In this document: piece by piece, positions 1 to 7,683 of the stretch
Position numbering within the stretch: the first letter of the stretch is position 1
How the letters are laid out: the number at the start of each line of letters is the position of its first letter
Assembly (NCBI GenBank): GCA_030631875.1
Contig: DAOVKH010000039.1
Span: 1-10,927 of the forward strand
DNA from: Deltaproteobacteria bacterium
GTDB taxonomy: Bacteria > Desulfobacterota > GWC2-55-46 > DRQE01
Direction: 5' to 3'
Length of the DNA stretch: 10,927 bases
The notes under the pieces: model-generated
Databases searched by the model: none
The model's input: the letters and a program-made list of their open reading frames with translations, nothing else
What the model was told of the DNA's origin: nothing
Made by a program: the position numbers and the translations under genes

Positions 1-641
1 AATAGCGCGGGTATGGCTATCTTACATAACCTCTCAATACCGCCGGCGATACCCTTGCCGAGGATAAATAACCCCGCACCGAGCGTTATGAAGAAGAAGA
101 TGTACGTCCAAGCGCCGGGCGACATGAACTTACCGTCGCCGCCACCGTCGCCCAAGTAATCGCCGAGATAGCTTGCGTACGGAGCCAAGTAATCGGAGGC
201 AGTCTTTGCGCCCGCGACCGACTCTGCCGTCGGGAAGTTACCGAATATCGAAGAGAGGCTGAAGGCCAACGTCCACGAGCAGATGTATGTGTAGTATACG
301 AGTACGACGAGCGGCAGGAATATTCCGAGTATGCCTATGTACTTGGCAACACGGCTCTTCCATATTGCGTCGAAGATGCCGGGTGTCGTACCGTGGCCGA
401 TGCGTCCGCCATACCTGCCAAGCCCCCACTCGACCCACATGAGAGGGATGCCCAAGACGATGAACGAGATGAAGTACGGGATCATGAAGGCACCGCCGCC
501 GTTCTCGGCGACCTGCACCGGGAAGCGTAGGAAGTTACCAAGGCCGATGGCATTCCCCGCCATCGCCAGTATCAGACCGATCCGCGAGCCCCAATGCTCA
601 CGCCCGTTCCGTACGTGTATGTTTTCTAAGTCGTTTGACAT
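1..641 (-). CDS. LeuT-like sodium:solute symporter (NSS/SNF family), N-terminal part
   Basis: Inner-membrane transporter that imports a small solute, probably an amino acid, driven by the sodium gradient. Only the first 213 codons are present; the gene runs off the left edge. I read this frame directly on the minus strand. The match to Aquifex LeuT is residue by residue with an offset of 9. GNAIGLGNFLRFP (29-41) is the unwound TM1 that binds substrate and both sodium ions, with G29, N30, A31, I32 and N36 at the positions of LeuT G20, N21, A22, V23 and N27. R39 matches the outer-gate R30, R14 and W17 match the inner-gate R5 and W8, and Y117 in TM3 matches substrate-contacting Y108. TM2 (GGGAFMIPY...) and the GHGTTP loop follow. 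Substrate specificity cannot be read from this fragment. The ATG at 641 has no Shine-Dalgarno and lies just after a strong promoter. Confidence 0.95.
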   Translation of the reverse strand, partial: MSNDLENIHVRNGREHWGSRIGLILAMAGNAIGLGNFLRFPVQVAENGGGAFMIPYFISFIVLGIPLMWVEWGLGRYGGRIGHGTTPGIFDAIWKSRVAKYIGILGIFLPLVVLVYYTYICSWTLAFSLSSIFGNFPTAESVAGAKTASDYLAPYASYLGDYLGDGGGDGKFMSPGAWTYIFFFITLGAGLFILGKGIAGGIERLCKIAIPAL

Positions 642-655
642 GGTTTTTAAACCAT
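640..655. repeat. Perfect dyad over the start codon and -10 of the LeuT-like gene
   Basis: ATGGTTT and AAACCAT form 7-bp inverted arms (640-646 and 649-655) separated by TT. The dyad covers both the -10 element and the initiation codon, so it could be an operator. It may also simply reflect the overlap of a TATGGT -10 with an ACCATG start. Confidence 0.5.
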
Positions 656-679
656 ACAAAATATGTGGGGGGATGTCAA
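651..679 (-). promoter_or_regulatory. Promoter of the LeuT-like gene, close to the start codon
   Basis: On the minus strand there is a perfect -35 TTGACA (679-674), a 17-bp spacer and a -10 TATGGT (656-651). Transcription would start near 644-646, only 3-5 nt before the ATG at 641, so the mRNA would be leaderless or nearly so. No Shine-Dalgarno is visible upstream of that ATG, which agrees with this. This is a sequence prediction only. Confidence 0.6.
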
Positions 680-701
680 TTGGAGTGGGGGGCTTTCCAC
701 C

Positions 702-730
702 TTGAATAGCCCTATGGAAAATGCTATGGT
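702..730 (+). promoter_or_regulatory. Candidate promoter of the methyltransferase-ATPase unit
   Basis: TTGAAT (702-707), a 17-bp spacer and TATGGT (725-730) each match the sigma-70 consensus at 4 of 6 positions. Transcription would start near 737. That favours a translation start at 786 over the upstream in-frame ATGs at 663, 714 and 726. The predicted leader (737-785) is rich in C and A and shows no clear Shine-Dalgarno. Confidence 0.35.
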
Positions 731-785
731 TAGTTTATTCAAGAAGCATACAAGCACTCATACACCACCAACCCAAAGTACACAC

Positions 786-1838
786 ATGACTACAATGACA
801 ACCCCAACTGTAATTGACCTGTTCTGCGGCATCGGCGGCATGACACACGGATTCGTTAAAGAAGGCTTTGAAGTCGTTGCAGGTATAGATAACGACGAAA
901 CCTGCAGATACGCATATGAGTCTAACAATAACTCGGCTCGCTTTCTACTTCAAGGCATAGAAGACGTTACCGGTGAAACGCTGCTCTCTTTCTACTCCCA
1001 AAACGATATAAAAATACTAGTTGGATGCGCTCCCTGCCAACCCTTCTCTAAATACTCACAAGGCAAGCCATTGAGCTCAAAGTGGAGCTTGCTTAAAGAA
1101 TTCGGAAGATTGATTGAATCCATACAGCCAGACATCGTTTCCATGGAGAACGTGCCCGGACTTGTAAAGCACGAAATATACGACGAGTTTGTTGCGTTAC
1201 TAAAGGACAACGACTACCACACATCGAAAAACATAGTTTACTGCCCTGACTACGGCATACCACAAAAAAGAACTCGACTGGTTTTTCTCGCCTCTAAAAA
1301 AGGGCCTATAAAGCTAATTGACAAGACACATACACCAGACAACTATAAGACTGTAAGAGAGACCATAGAAGTATTACCTAAGATCGCAGATGGTCAAACC
1401 CATAGAGAAGACCGCCTACATAGAGCCGCAGAACTCTCAGAACTCAACAAGAAGAGAATAAGAAGCACCCCTGAAGGCGGATCATGGAAGGACTGGAATG
1501 AAAGCTTAATACTTGATTGCCATAAAAAAGACAGCGGGAAAAGCTACGGCAGTGTCTACGGGAGAATGAAGTGGGACGAACCTGCCCCAACCATGACGAC
1601 TCACTGTATCGGCTACGGAAACGGCAGATTTGGACACCCGGAGCAGAACAGGGCAATTTCATTTAGAGAAGCCGCATTATTCCAAACATTCCCAACCTCT
1701 TATAAGATGTTCGACTCAAGTGAATCATCACCTCTCAAAAACCTCGCAAGACATATAGGCAATGCCGTTCCCGTCGAACTAGGACAAATAATAGCAAAAA
1801 GCATACAAAAGCATTTGGTGGAATATTATGGGGAATAA
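786..1838 (+). CDS. DNA (cytosine-5-)-methyltransferase
   Basis: Transfers a methyl group from S-adenosylmethionine to C5 of cytosine in a specific DNA sequence. All diagnostic motifs are present and in order (numbered from 786): motif I DLFCGIGG (11-18, cofactor binding), motif IV GCAPCQPFS with catalytic Cys84, motif VI ENV (121-123), motif VIII QKRTR (160-164), a target-recognition region of about 120 residues, motif IX around the APTMTTH segment, and motif X GNAVP (325-329). At 350 residues it is complete and typical of stand-alone or type II enzymes. The frame is open back to 663, but homologues begin just before motif I and a promoter overlaps the upstream codons, so I chose ATG 786 (ATG 795 is also possible). 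It overlaps the following ATPase gene by 11 bp, so the two are translationally coupled. The target site cannot be read. No cognate restriction endonuclease is visible nearby. The gene is more A/T-rich than its flanks, which suggests horizontal acquisition. Confidence 0.95.
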   Translation: MTTMTTPTVIDLFCGIGGMTHGFVKEGFEVVAGIDNDETCRYAYESNNNSARFLLQGIEDVTGETLLSFYSQNDIKILVGCAPCQPFSKYSQGKPLSSKWSLLKEFGRLIESIQPDIVSMENVPGLVKHEIYDEFVALLKDNDYHTSKNIVYCPDYGIPQKRTRLVFLASKKGPIKLIDKTHTPDNYKTVRETIEVLPKIADGQTHREDRLHRAAELSELNKKRIRSTPEGGSWKDWNESLILDCHKKDSGKSYGSVYGRMKWDEPAPTMTTHCIGYGNGRFGHPEQNRAISFREAALFQTFPTSYKMFDSSESSPLKNLARHIGNAVPVELGQIIAKSIQKHLVEYYGE

Positions 1839-3480
1839 TAAAGCCTTTACATTCGAGATATCCCTAAGCGTCTTGAATCACTTAGGAAGGAATCTTTATA
1901 GAAGCTTCACAACAGTTCTTGGAGAAGCAATTTCTAACTCTTGGGATGCAAATGCCGAGAATGTATGGATCTATATTGATAAAGAAAATAATAGTTTTTT
2001 CATAAAGGACGATGGCGATGGAATGACCGCCGATGACTTTCAGGATAAATTCTTAAAAATAGGGTATTCAAAAAGGAAAGAAGGAGAAACTTCTCCAGTA
2101 AAGGGCAGGCCGTATATAGGCAGGAAAGGTATAGGGAAATTAGCATTACTATCATGTGCAAATAAAATATCGGTAATATCTAAAGTTCTCGGCGATGATT
2201 ATATCGGTGGAGTTATAGATAACTCAGGTTTAGACAAGGCAATTATAGATGACCTGACGCCAAAAGAATATGCGTTAGGAGATCTCGACAATAGAGTTTT
2301 CACTAACCACATGAAAGGCCATACTAAAGGCACTATTATTCATTTCGAAGAAACTAAGGAGGGCATCAGGCACAGCTTGAACTTCTTAAAAAAGATTGTT
2401 GCTTTATATTTCCGTTTCTCCCTTATAGACCCCAACTTCAACATATTTATCGAAGACGAAAAAGTTACCCAAGATTGCTTGAATGACCTTGTCTCAAAAA
2501 CGCAATTCCTTTGGAAAATAAATACAATAGCTGACCCCTACATAGAAATGCTCCAAAATAAATTTACAGCAGATAAAAATGAACAAAGACAGCTTGACAT
2601 AGATAGTACCATAAAGGGGTTCGTTGCCTCTGTTGAAAAGCCGAGCCATCTTAAAATCAGAACTATGGAAGAAAAAGTTAGCATTGATCTATTTGTCAAC
2701 GGTAGACTACGAGAAAGAGATATCTTGAAGCACATCCCAACCACGCGAGTGGTAGAAAGTTATTTATATGGACAAATTCATTTTGACGATTTAAATGACA
2801 CCACAGACAGGTTTACCAGTAGCCGTGAAGGAGTTGTTGTTGACGACCCTAAGTATAATGACTTCCTAACTTTATTAAAAACAAAAGTGATTAATAAAAT
2901 TATGAAAGAGTGGGACGAATTTCGAGTCAACCACAAAGAAGAAGGTGACTCCGAAAATATGAGGCTTACGCCAAAGAAAAGAAAAAGTCTAGCTCTATTT
3001 GATACAATCTCCAAAGATTATGAAATCCCCAAAAGCTCGAAGTATAAGGATAAGGTTGACGATTGGGTCGACAACCTAAGAGATGACGCGAGTTTCAATT
3101 TTACATCTTATGCAGAATGTTTTATTTCAGAAAATCTCACGAGAGCTTATATTCAAGATAAAAAATTATCGCTGGCCAAAAAAGAAGGCAGGATAGAGCG
3201 GTTCAAGAAAGAAGAAAAAGAAAGCAAGGCAAAAGGTAATATAAATATAGAACTAAGAGAGAGCGCTTCTGACTTAAGCTACCTTGACATGGGCGATCTT
3301 GCACATATAGTAGAAAAAGCGAGCACTGAGAATTGCTTGCCAAAAGATGCCAAACAATATAAACCTATCAGAGATGCCCTTATGCATACCGCACGCTTAA
3401 CTAAGTCTGCAAAATTGAAACTAACATCAGTATATGACAATATACAAGGCAGAATAAAAGAACTTTTGTCTGAGAAGTAA
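1828..3480 (+). CDS. GHKL/HSP90-like ATPase (MutL/MORC-like) with possible C-terminal HEPN domain
   Basis: A 550-residue Bergerat-fold ATPase partnered with the methyltransferase. The ATP site is intact: N-box E33-AIS-N37-SWD-A41, G1 box D61-DGDG65 followed by Met, and G2 box G98-RKGIGKLA. A transducer-like middle region ends in FTSSREGV (329-336), where MutL/MORC-type ATPases keep a basic contact to ATP. A Lys/Glu-rich, probably helical stretch (about 444-478) links to a C-terminal helical region containing R515-DALM-H520. This is the R-x4-H pattern of HEPN domains, many of which are RNases. Start: ATG 1828 lies inside the end of the upstream gene, with GGTGG about 6 nt before it. GHKL ATPases next to DNA methylases are established in bacterial restriction-modification loci. 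Inference: a DNA-sensing or conformational switch in a restriction-like or abortive defence system. The HEPN assignment rests on one motif and the helical context. The gene is markedly A/T-rich. Confidence 0.88.
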   Translation: MGNNKAFTFEISLSVLNHLGRNLYRSFTTVLGEAISNSWDANAENVWIYIDKENNSFFIKDDGDGMTADDFQDKFLKIGYSKRKEGETSPVKGRPYIGRKGIGKLALLSCANKISVISKVLGDDYIGGVIDNSGLDKAIIDDLTPKEYALGDLDNRVFTNHMKGHTKGTIIHFEETKEGIRHSLNFLKKIVALYFRFSLIDPNFNIFIEDEKVTQDCLNDLVSKTQFLWKINTIADPYIEMLQNKFTADKNEQRQLDIDSTIKGFVASVEKPSHLKIRTMEEKVSIDLFVNGRLRERDILKHIPTTRVVESYLYGQIHFDDLNDTTDRFTSSREGVVVDDPKYNDFLTLLKTKVINKIMKEWDEFRVNHKEEGDSENMRLTPKKRKSLALFDTISKDYEIPKSSKYKDKVDDWVDNLRDDASFNFTSYAECFISENLTRAYIQDKKLSLAKKEGRIERFKKEEKESKAKGNINIELRESASDLSYLDMGDLAHIVEKASTENCLPKDAKQYKPIRDALMHTARLTKSAKLKLTSVYDNIQGRIKELLSEK

Positions 3481-3500
3481 TCCCCTATGCGGCAAAGAGA

Positions 3501-3521
3501 AACCTATCTTCCCAATAGGTT
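3501..3521. terminator. Weak hairpin between convergent genes
   Basis: AACCTAT and ATAGGTT pair perfectly (7 bp, 7-nt loop). The hairpin lies 20 bp after the ATPase stop and covers the stop codon of the convergent AsmA-family gene. It has no T-run on the plus strand and only a short pyrimidine stretch on the minus strand, so terminator function is doubtful. Confidence 0.25.
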
Positions 3522-5705
3522 CTTCAACCCCCGTTCAAACTCCTTCCCCAAATCCTCAATGTCCTTTACAGGCTCTGGCGCAGGCTTGGTGGTAGTAGAG
3601 GCAGGCGTCGGCTTCTTCTTACCCGTAGTCTTTGCCTTCTCTATTGCCGCAACACAAGCATTCTTCCCCTCCTCATGTCGACTACCGGTAAGTGCAAGCA
3701 GGGCTCCGGGCGGGCCGAGGATGGCCGCACCGCCAAGGCCTTTGAGTAAGGTAATGGCGGCCTTACCGGAATCGACCTTGACCTTTGGGCGTGCGAGCGT
3801 GCCCTTTATCTTAAGCGGCTTTATGAGCTGTGAGAGGCCAATGCCAACGCCTCCGGCATTTAGCGAATCCTTCTGCACGAGGTCGAATGTCAGCTCGATG
3901 TGTTCGTTATAGAGCTTCACCCTGCCCTTGCCCTGAACGCTCGCCTTCCTGGTATCGAATAGGAAGGCCGTCGTCTTGGCCACGCCCTCTGAAGCCTTAA
4001 AGCCAAGGACGAGACAATTTACCTTTACGACTTCATCTGAACCCGCCAACTCCACCTCTTCGCCCCTTCCATTGGAGCGTAGGATTGCGCTCAATATATC
4101 ACCGTCGATTATGGCGGCGTAGCGGCTCTTTATGCGCCCCTTGCCTGCCGAGAGGTATGCCCTGCCATTTAGCTTAGCCATGATCTCGGCAATGGAACGC
4201 CCACTGCCGGAGACGTCTATATCCACGTCTATCTTGCCCTTATAGCTGTCGGTAACGCCTAAGTCTCCGAGCATCCGCCCGACATCAATATTATCTCCCT
4301 TGAATTTGACGACAACTTCGGGCGTTGGCTTTGACGCACCTTTTTTATTTGAAGCATCAACCATTAGGGAGCCTGTAACGGCTCCGCCACCGACCTCCCC
4401 TTTAAGCGGTGTAATCTTCATCTTACCGTTACTGAGATTTATGCCAACGCTCAGCTCTGTGAAGGCGAGCTTTTCGAGGAGTACCTGCTTTGCCTTAAGG
4501 TCTATATCGCCGTCGACGAGACTCAGGAGCTTAAAGTCCAGCGGGGCTTTTGAGAAGACTCGTTTCTTGCGTCTCTTCTTTTTAATAGCTGGCGCTTCAG
4601 CGCCAGCAGTATTTGGACGCTCGCTCTTCTTAAGTATCGCACGAAGATCTAACTTATCGGAACGGAGCTTGGCCGTAAGCCTCGGAGGCCTCCCGCCGGA
4701 GCGCGCCACCTCTGCCGTGACGATGCCCGATAGATCGCTCCCGCCGAGGTTGGCCGTAAAGTCGGTTAGTTTATATGTATGCGCCTTTGGAGCTACGGCT
4801 CTGCCCTTGAATTCAAATGGGCCGTGGAGAGGAACTTCATTGCCGGTAAGTATCTCCATATCGGCAAGATCTTTACCCCTTACGACGAAGTCCATATCGA
4901 CTATACGCTCGCCGAGTATATCCCTGGCAGTGCCGTCAAGGTTGACCTTAATCGTATCGAAGCTCGCCTGAACCTTAACGGGCCAATCTACGTCCTTCGA
5001 GAGTAGCCCGGCTAAAGCCCCGAAGCTACCGTCGAGCGCAAAGGGCTTTCCCTTATATTTACCGTCGAGTGTGAGTGTCATCGACTCGTCGGCTTCAGGT
5101 ACGACCGCAGGTGCGACGGCAGGCAAGACGGCCTTCAGAGTCTTAAGCTCTACTGCGTACTCACGCTTGGTCTGACCGTCCTTAAAGGTAAAGCGTCCGC
5201 CCTCTATGCGCAGGTCGTCCAATGAGATATCTGGGATGGTGGTAATTGCACCGTCGTCATCCGATGAGGCAATCTCAACCTTCTCTTGAGCGGACTTATT
5301 TGTTTCAGGCGGCGTAAATGCCAGATTAGAGCGTCCCTTAGAATCGGTCTCTACAAATATCTCCGGATTGGTTACGATAAAACGCTTAACTTCAATGCTC
5401 TTAAATATGAGTGGCAAGAGCCTTAGTTTTAACTCAATGGCATCGATCGTAGCCATATAAGGATCATTACTCCACTCGGCATTTTGGAATTTAATATCAG
5501 AAGCTGTAAGCACGGGGCTCAGGCCAAACTTAATATCCATATCGCCCGCTATTACGAGCTCACGTCCCGTAGCCTCCAAGACGGCCTCAGATATCTCCGG
5601 CTTTAATTTGTTGATATCGTAGCCCGATACAACGACGTATGCCGTCATTACGACTACGACGAATAGAACGGAAACGACGGCTGCTACCCACTTAATTAAA
5701 CGCAT
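3504..5705 (-). CDS. AsmA family protein
   Basis: A 733-residue envelope protein of the AsmA/TamB/YhdP group, which form long beta-rich bridges in the periplasm and are implicated in lipid transport to the outer membrane. Seen: one N-terminal membrane anchor (about residues 5-27), then the typical AsmA opening (LKPEISEAVLEATGRELVI, later SPVLTASDIKFQNAEWS). A long beta-rich periplasmic part is interrupted by a very basic patch (KKKRRKKR). The AsmA C-terminal domain follows, with G-GKGRIKS, LSAILRS and FDTRKASVQGKGRVKL. A Gly/Ala-rich hydrophobic segment leads to the lone Cys of the family's C-terminal motif (KNAC), then a Thr/Pro/Lys-rich tail and a short amphipathic helix. Start: AAGGGAG (5720-5714) sits 8 nt before ATG 5705. 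It converges on the ATPase gene with a 23-bp gap, and its composition is richer in G/C than that unit. The individual substrate is unknown. Confidence 0.9.
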   Translation of the reverse strand: MRLIKWVAAVVSVLFVVVVMTAYVVVSGYDINKLKPEISEAVLEATGRELVIAGDMDIKFGLSPVLTASDIKFQNAEWSNDPYMATIDAIELKLRLLPLIFKSIEVKRFIVTNPEIFVETDSKGRSNLAFTPPETNKSAQEKVEIASSDDDGAITTIPDISLDDLRIEGGRFTFKDGQTKREYAVELKTLKAVLPAVAPAVVPEADESMTLTLDGKYKGKPFALDGSFGALAGLLSKDVDWPVKVQASFDTIKVNLDGTARDILGERIVDMDFVVRGKDLADMEILTGNEVPLHGPFEFKGRAVAPKAHTYKLTDFTANLGGSDLSGIVTAEVARSGGRPPRLTAKLRSDKLDLRAILKKSERPNTAGAEAPAIKKKRRKKRVFSKAPLDFKLLSLVDGDIDLKAKQVLLEKLAFTELSVGINLSNGKMKITPLKGEVGGGAVTGSLMVDASNKKGASKPTPEVVVKFKGDNIDVGRMLGDLGVTDSYKGKIDVDIDVSGSGRSIAEIMAKLNGRAYLSAGKGRIKSRYAAIIDGDILSAILRSNGRGEEVELAGSDEVVKVNCLVLGFKASEGVAKTTAFLFDTRKASVQGKGRVKLYNEHIELTFDLVQKDSLNAGGVGIGLSQLIKPLKIKGTLARPKVKVDSGKAAITLLKGLGGAAILGPPGALLALTGSRHEEGKNACVAAIEKAKTTGKKKPTPASTTTKPAPEPVKDIEDLGKEFERGLKNLLGR

Positions 5706-5788
5706 CTACTGCACTCCCTTAAATATAACGACATGGCTACTTTTACCACACTATGGGCTATGAAATCCAAGCATCTTGAGCTTTTACC

Positions 5789-5817
5789 TTGAAATGGACG
5801 GCGAGAATGTTTATGAT
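5789..5817 (+). promoter_or_regulatory. Strong sigma-70-type promoter of tRNA-Pro
   Basis: TTGAAA (5789-5794), a 17-bp spacer and TATGAT (5812-5817) each match the consensus at 5 of 6 positions. Transcription would begin near 5824, about 8 nt before the mature tRNA. This is the best-placed promoter in the window, as expected for a stable RNA. Confidence 0.75.
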
Positions 5818-5831
5818 GTAGCACTTACAGT

Positions 5832-5909
<78 letters not shown>

Positions 5910-5940
5910 CAATACATCCCGCATATATAGGATTAATCAT

Positions 5941-6231
5941 ATGATAAGACACATCGTATTCTTCAAATTAAAAGAAGGTTCATCGACGGACGACCTCACA
6001 CGCCTAATATCGACGCTTGAGTCATTGAAGGATAGTATCGCACTCGTAAGGTCGCTCACGGTAGGGCGTGACATTGGTAGACAGGCAAAGTCTTATGATA
6101 TAGCCTTAGATACCACATTCGATTCAATGGAAGATCTATCGAGCTATGCGGTCGACCCGTACCACTTAGAGGTAGTCGAGGTCATAAAAGAGCTATGTGA
6201 GACGACCTGCAAGGTCGACTTTGATATATAA
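5941..6231 (+). CDS. Dabb domain (stress-responsive alpha/beta barrel) protein
   Basis: A 96-residue protein made of one Dabb domain, the dimeric ferredoxin-like alpha+beta barrel fold. Seen: the family opening MIRHIVFFKLKEG with its conserved His4, a central G-RDIG, SYDIALDTTFDS, the helix start MEDLSSYAVDPYHLEVV with the conserved Pro-x-His, and the final strand KVDFDI. Length and domain borders fit the family exactly. Members are small cytosolic proteins, first noted in plant stress responses; bacterial roles are mostly unknown and I infer no substrate. Start: an ATAGGA Shine-Dalgarno ends 8 nt before the ATG. It lies 33 nt after the tRNA-Pro gene with no terminator between, so it probably shares the tRNA promoter. 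It converges on the propeller gene with a 19-bp gap. Confidence 0.88.
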   Translation: MIRHIVFFKLKEGSSTDDLTRLISTLESLKDSIALVRSLTVGRDIGRQAKSYDIALDTTFDSMEDLSSYAVDPYHLEVVEVIKELCETTCKVDFDI

Positions 6232-6250
6232 GAACTCCCGCCACTCTCCA

Positions 6251-7483
6251 TCATCTCGAAACGACATTCACTGAATCAAGGCCCCGCACGGAGATTCCAT
6301 CGAAGGTTTTACCGTAGAGTGTGGCCACCTTACTAGTCCTTCTTATATTCAAATCCTTCGTACCAATGTGAACAACCAGATCCAGCAACGAGTCGTCATT
6401 AACGTCCTCCAAAGAGGCCGCCGCCTTACCACTTTCCTTTATTATCACCGAAGAGCCGGCCAAGACCAACGTCTTCGAATCGATAGTCACGGCGTCAAAG
6501 CTCTCTGTGCTTAAGATAGCAACGGTAAGCTTCCCTCTGCTGCTAAGCCTTACCTTATTATCCGGATCGTCGGGGTTTATGTCGATATCAACCTCCACGC
6601 CTTGGAAGATAAACTCAATCCCGTTAATATTCCCCTCTACCTCGCCAGGGATATCCAGCGGTACTTGCGTTATCTCGGCCAGACCGCTCACCGGGTCTGG
6701 GAGAGGATTTATCTCGTAGATTCCCCTACCTACTATGTTGCTACGTCCCACTGTTCCAAAGAAACGACCTTCGGGCGTAATGGTTAGAGAGGTGAAGCCA
6801 AAGTTCGTAATGACCCCGCCAAGGCCGAGATAGACCTTACTCTCCTTAATGACTGCACCCGTATCCTGGTCGAGCCTGAATATGCTCTTCTCAGCCGAGT
6901 TATTATTTTCTACAGACCACAGGTCACCCGTTATCGGATGTACGGAGATAGCACCACTACTGAACATATCATCTCCGAAGTTTAATATGGGTGTCGATAT
7001 CGCCGTATCAGGGTCTATCAGCAATACCCCTGCCCAATCATCCCAATAACTCCCATAAAGAGACCCGTCGAGCGCAAAGTCAATGTCCGAGATATACGGG
7101 TAGTTAGTGGAGCCTACCTCCTCCAATATAGCGCCGGTAGCCGGATCCACCCTATATAGATGTGACATCTTGCTAAGCTCAGACTTTACATTGCTCGCCG
7201 TAAAGAGCCTGCCTGTTGGATCAAAGGATAGGCTCGTCCACCCGGGCTCACGCCCATTAAAGTACCCGGCGTCGCCCACAATACGAACAACACCGCTATC
7301 TATATCAACCTCCAACAGCTCTCCCTTACTTGTCGTTACAAAAAAATCAGGCACGTACTCATCTGAGTGCGTAACGTTAGAGAACGAAAGAGCTGAAATG
7401 ACAATAAATAGAAAGATCACAGGTAAGACAAAACCCCATAACCACCTCTTTGAATTTGTAGTATCCTTCTCTGTTAGCTTCAT
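6251..7483 (-). CDS. Membrane-anchored beta-propeller-like protein with C-terminal acidic module
   Basis: A 410-residue protein of unknown function. Residues about 14-34 form a hydrophobic segment after a basic N-terminus, acting as a signal peptide or N-terminal anchor; the rest would be outside the cytoplasm. Residues about 45-290 contain around five degenerate repeats of the type strand, D-P-x-T-G turn, strand (SFDPTGRLF, RVDPATGAI, LIDPDTAIS, VHPITGDLW, ITPEGRFFG), which looks like a beta-propeller. Residues about 297-408 are a separate module: DIDINPDDPDNKVRLSSRGK, then VAILSTESFDAVTID, EDVNDDSLLDLVVH and LYGKTFDGISVRGLDSV. This module is widespread at the ends of exported bacterial proteins. 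Its D360-x-N-x-D-x3-D368 pattern resembles a calcium loop. Start: GAGAGAGG (7499-7492) lies 8 nt before ATG 7483. There are no sorting motifs or haem sites. The exact role is unknown. Confidence 0.8.
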   Translation of the reverse strand: MKLTEKDTTNSKRWLWGFVLPVIFLFIVISALSFSNVTHSDEYVPDFFVTTSKGELLEVDIDSGVVRIVGDAGYFNGREPGWTSLSFDPTGRLFTASNVKSELSKMSHLYRVDPATGAILEEVGSTNYPYISDIDFALDGSLYGSYWDDWAGVLLIDPDTAISTPILNFGDDMFSSGAISVHPITGDLWSVENNNSAEKSIFRLDQDTGAVIKESKVYLGLGGVITNFGFTSLTITPEGRFFGTVGRSNIVGRGIYEINPLPDPVSGLAEITQVPLDIPGEVEGNINGIEFIFQGVEVDIDINPDDPDNKVRLSSRGKLTVAILSTESFDAVTIDSKTLVLAGSSVIIKESGKAAASLEDVNDDSLLDLVVHIGTKDLNIRRTSKVATLYGKTFDGISVRGLDSVNVVSR

Positions 7484-7570
7484 CTTAAGTACCTCTCTCT
7501 TACATATTTAGGGCTAAGATCTAACTCATATAATAGGCCGCATCCAAGGTGCGTCTTACCCTATACTTAA

Positions 7571-7598
7571 AGAATAGACCCATTTAAAGCTCTGTCAA
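7571..7598 (-). promoter_or_regulatory. Candidate promoter of the propeller gene
   Basis: On the minus strand there is a perfect TTGACA (7598-7593), a 16-bp spacer and TATTCT (7576-7571). It would give a leader of roughly 80 nt before ATG 7483. The -35 hexamer lies inside a perfect palindrome (7592-7604). Confidence 0.4.
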
Positions 7599-7604
7599 TG
7601 ACAG
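7592..7604. repeat. Palindrome CTGTCA-A-TGACAG in the divergent promoter region
   Basis: A perfect 6-bp inverted repeat around a single central base. It overlaps the -35 element of the minus-strand promoter and lies upstream of the plus-strand one. Its position and symmetry fit a dimeric regulator's operator, but no regulator gene is in the window. Confidence 0.45.
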
Positions 7605-7656
7605 TAACCTTGACCGAAATCCTGCACACGATTTTTTTATTTTCCGCAAGAGTGCC

Positions 7657-7683
7657 TTATCGGGTATAATCCTATATTATCGG
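7657..7683 (+). promoter_or_regulatory. -10 TATAAT flanked by two TTATCGG direct repeats
   Basis: A perfect TATAAT (7665-7670) precedes the TIGR02757 gene; the best -35, TTTCCG at 7641-7646, is poor, with an 18-bp spacer. TTATCGG occurs at 7657-7663 and again at 7677-7683, 20 bp apart, one copy on each side of the -10. A weak -35 with paired repeats is compatible with regulated transcription. The predicted leader to ATG 7740 is about 60 nt. Confidence 0.4.

Noticed and set aside
331..705. Plus-strand open frame of 124 codons
   Set aside because: It is antisense to the LeuT-like transporter, whose residue-level match to LeuT is unambiguous; the peptide has no recognisable features.
663..785. 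Longer N-terminus of the methyltransferase starting at ATG 663, 714 or 726
   Set aside because: The extra residues have no counterpart before motif I in this enzyme family, none of these ATGs has a good Shine-Dalgarno, and a plausible promoter overlaps them.
786..1838. Housekeeping Dcm orthologue
   Set aside because: It has no adjacent vsr, it is translationally coupled to a GHKL ATPase, and its composition differs from the flanking genes; these point to a restriction- or defence-type methylase.
4300..4971. Plus-strand open frame of 223 codons
   Set aside because: It is antisense to the AsmA-family gene; a Ser/Leu/Pro-rich peptide typical of a shadow frame, with no domain.
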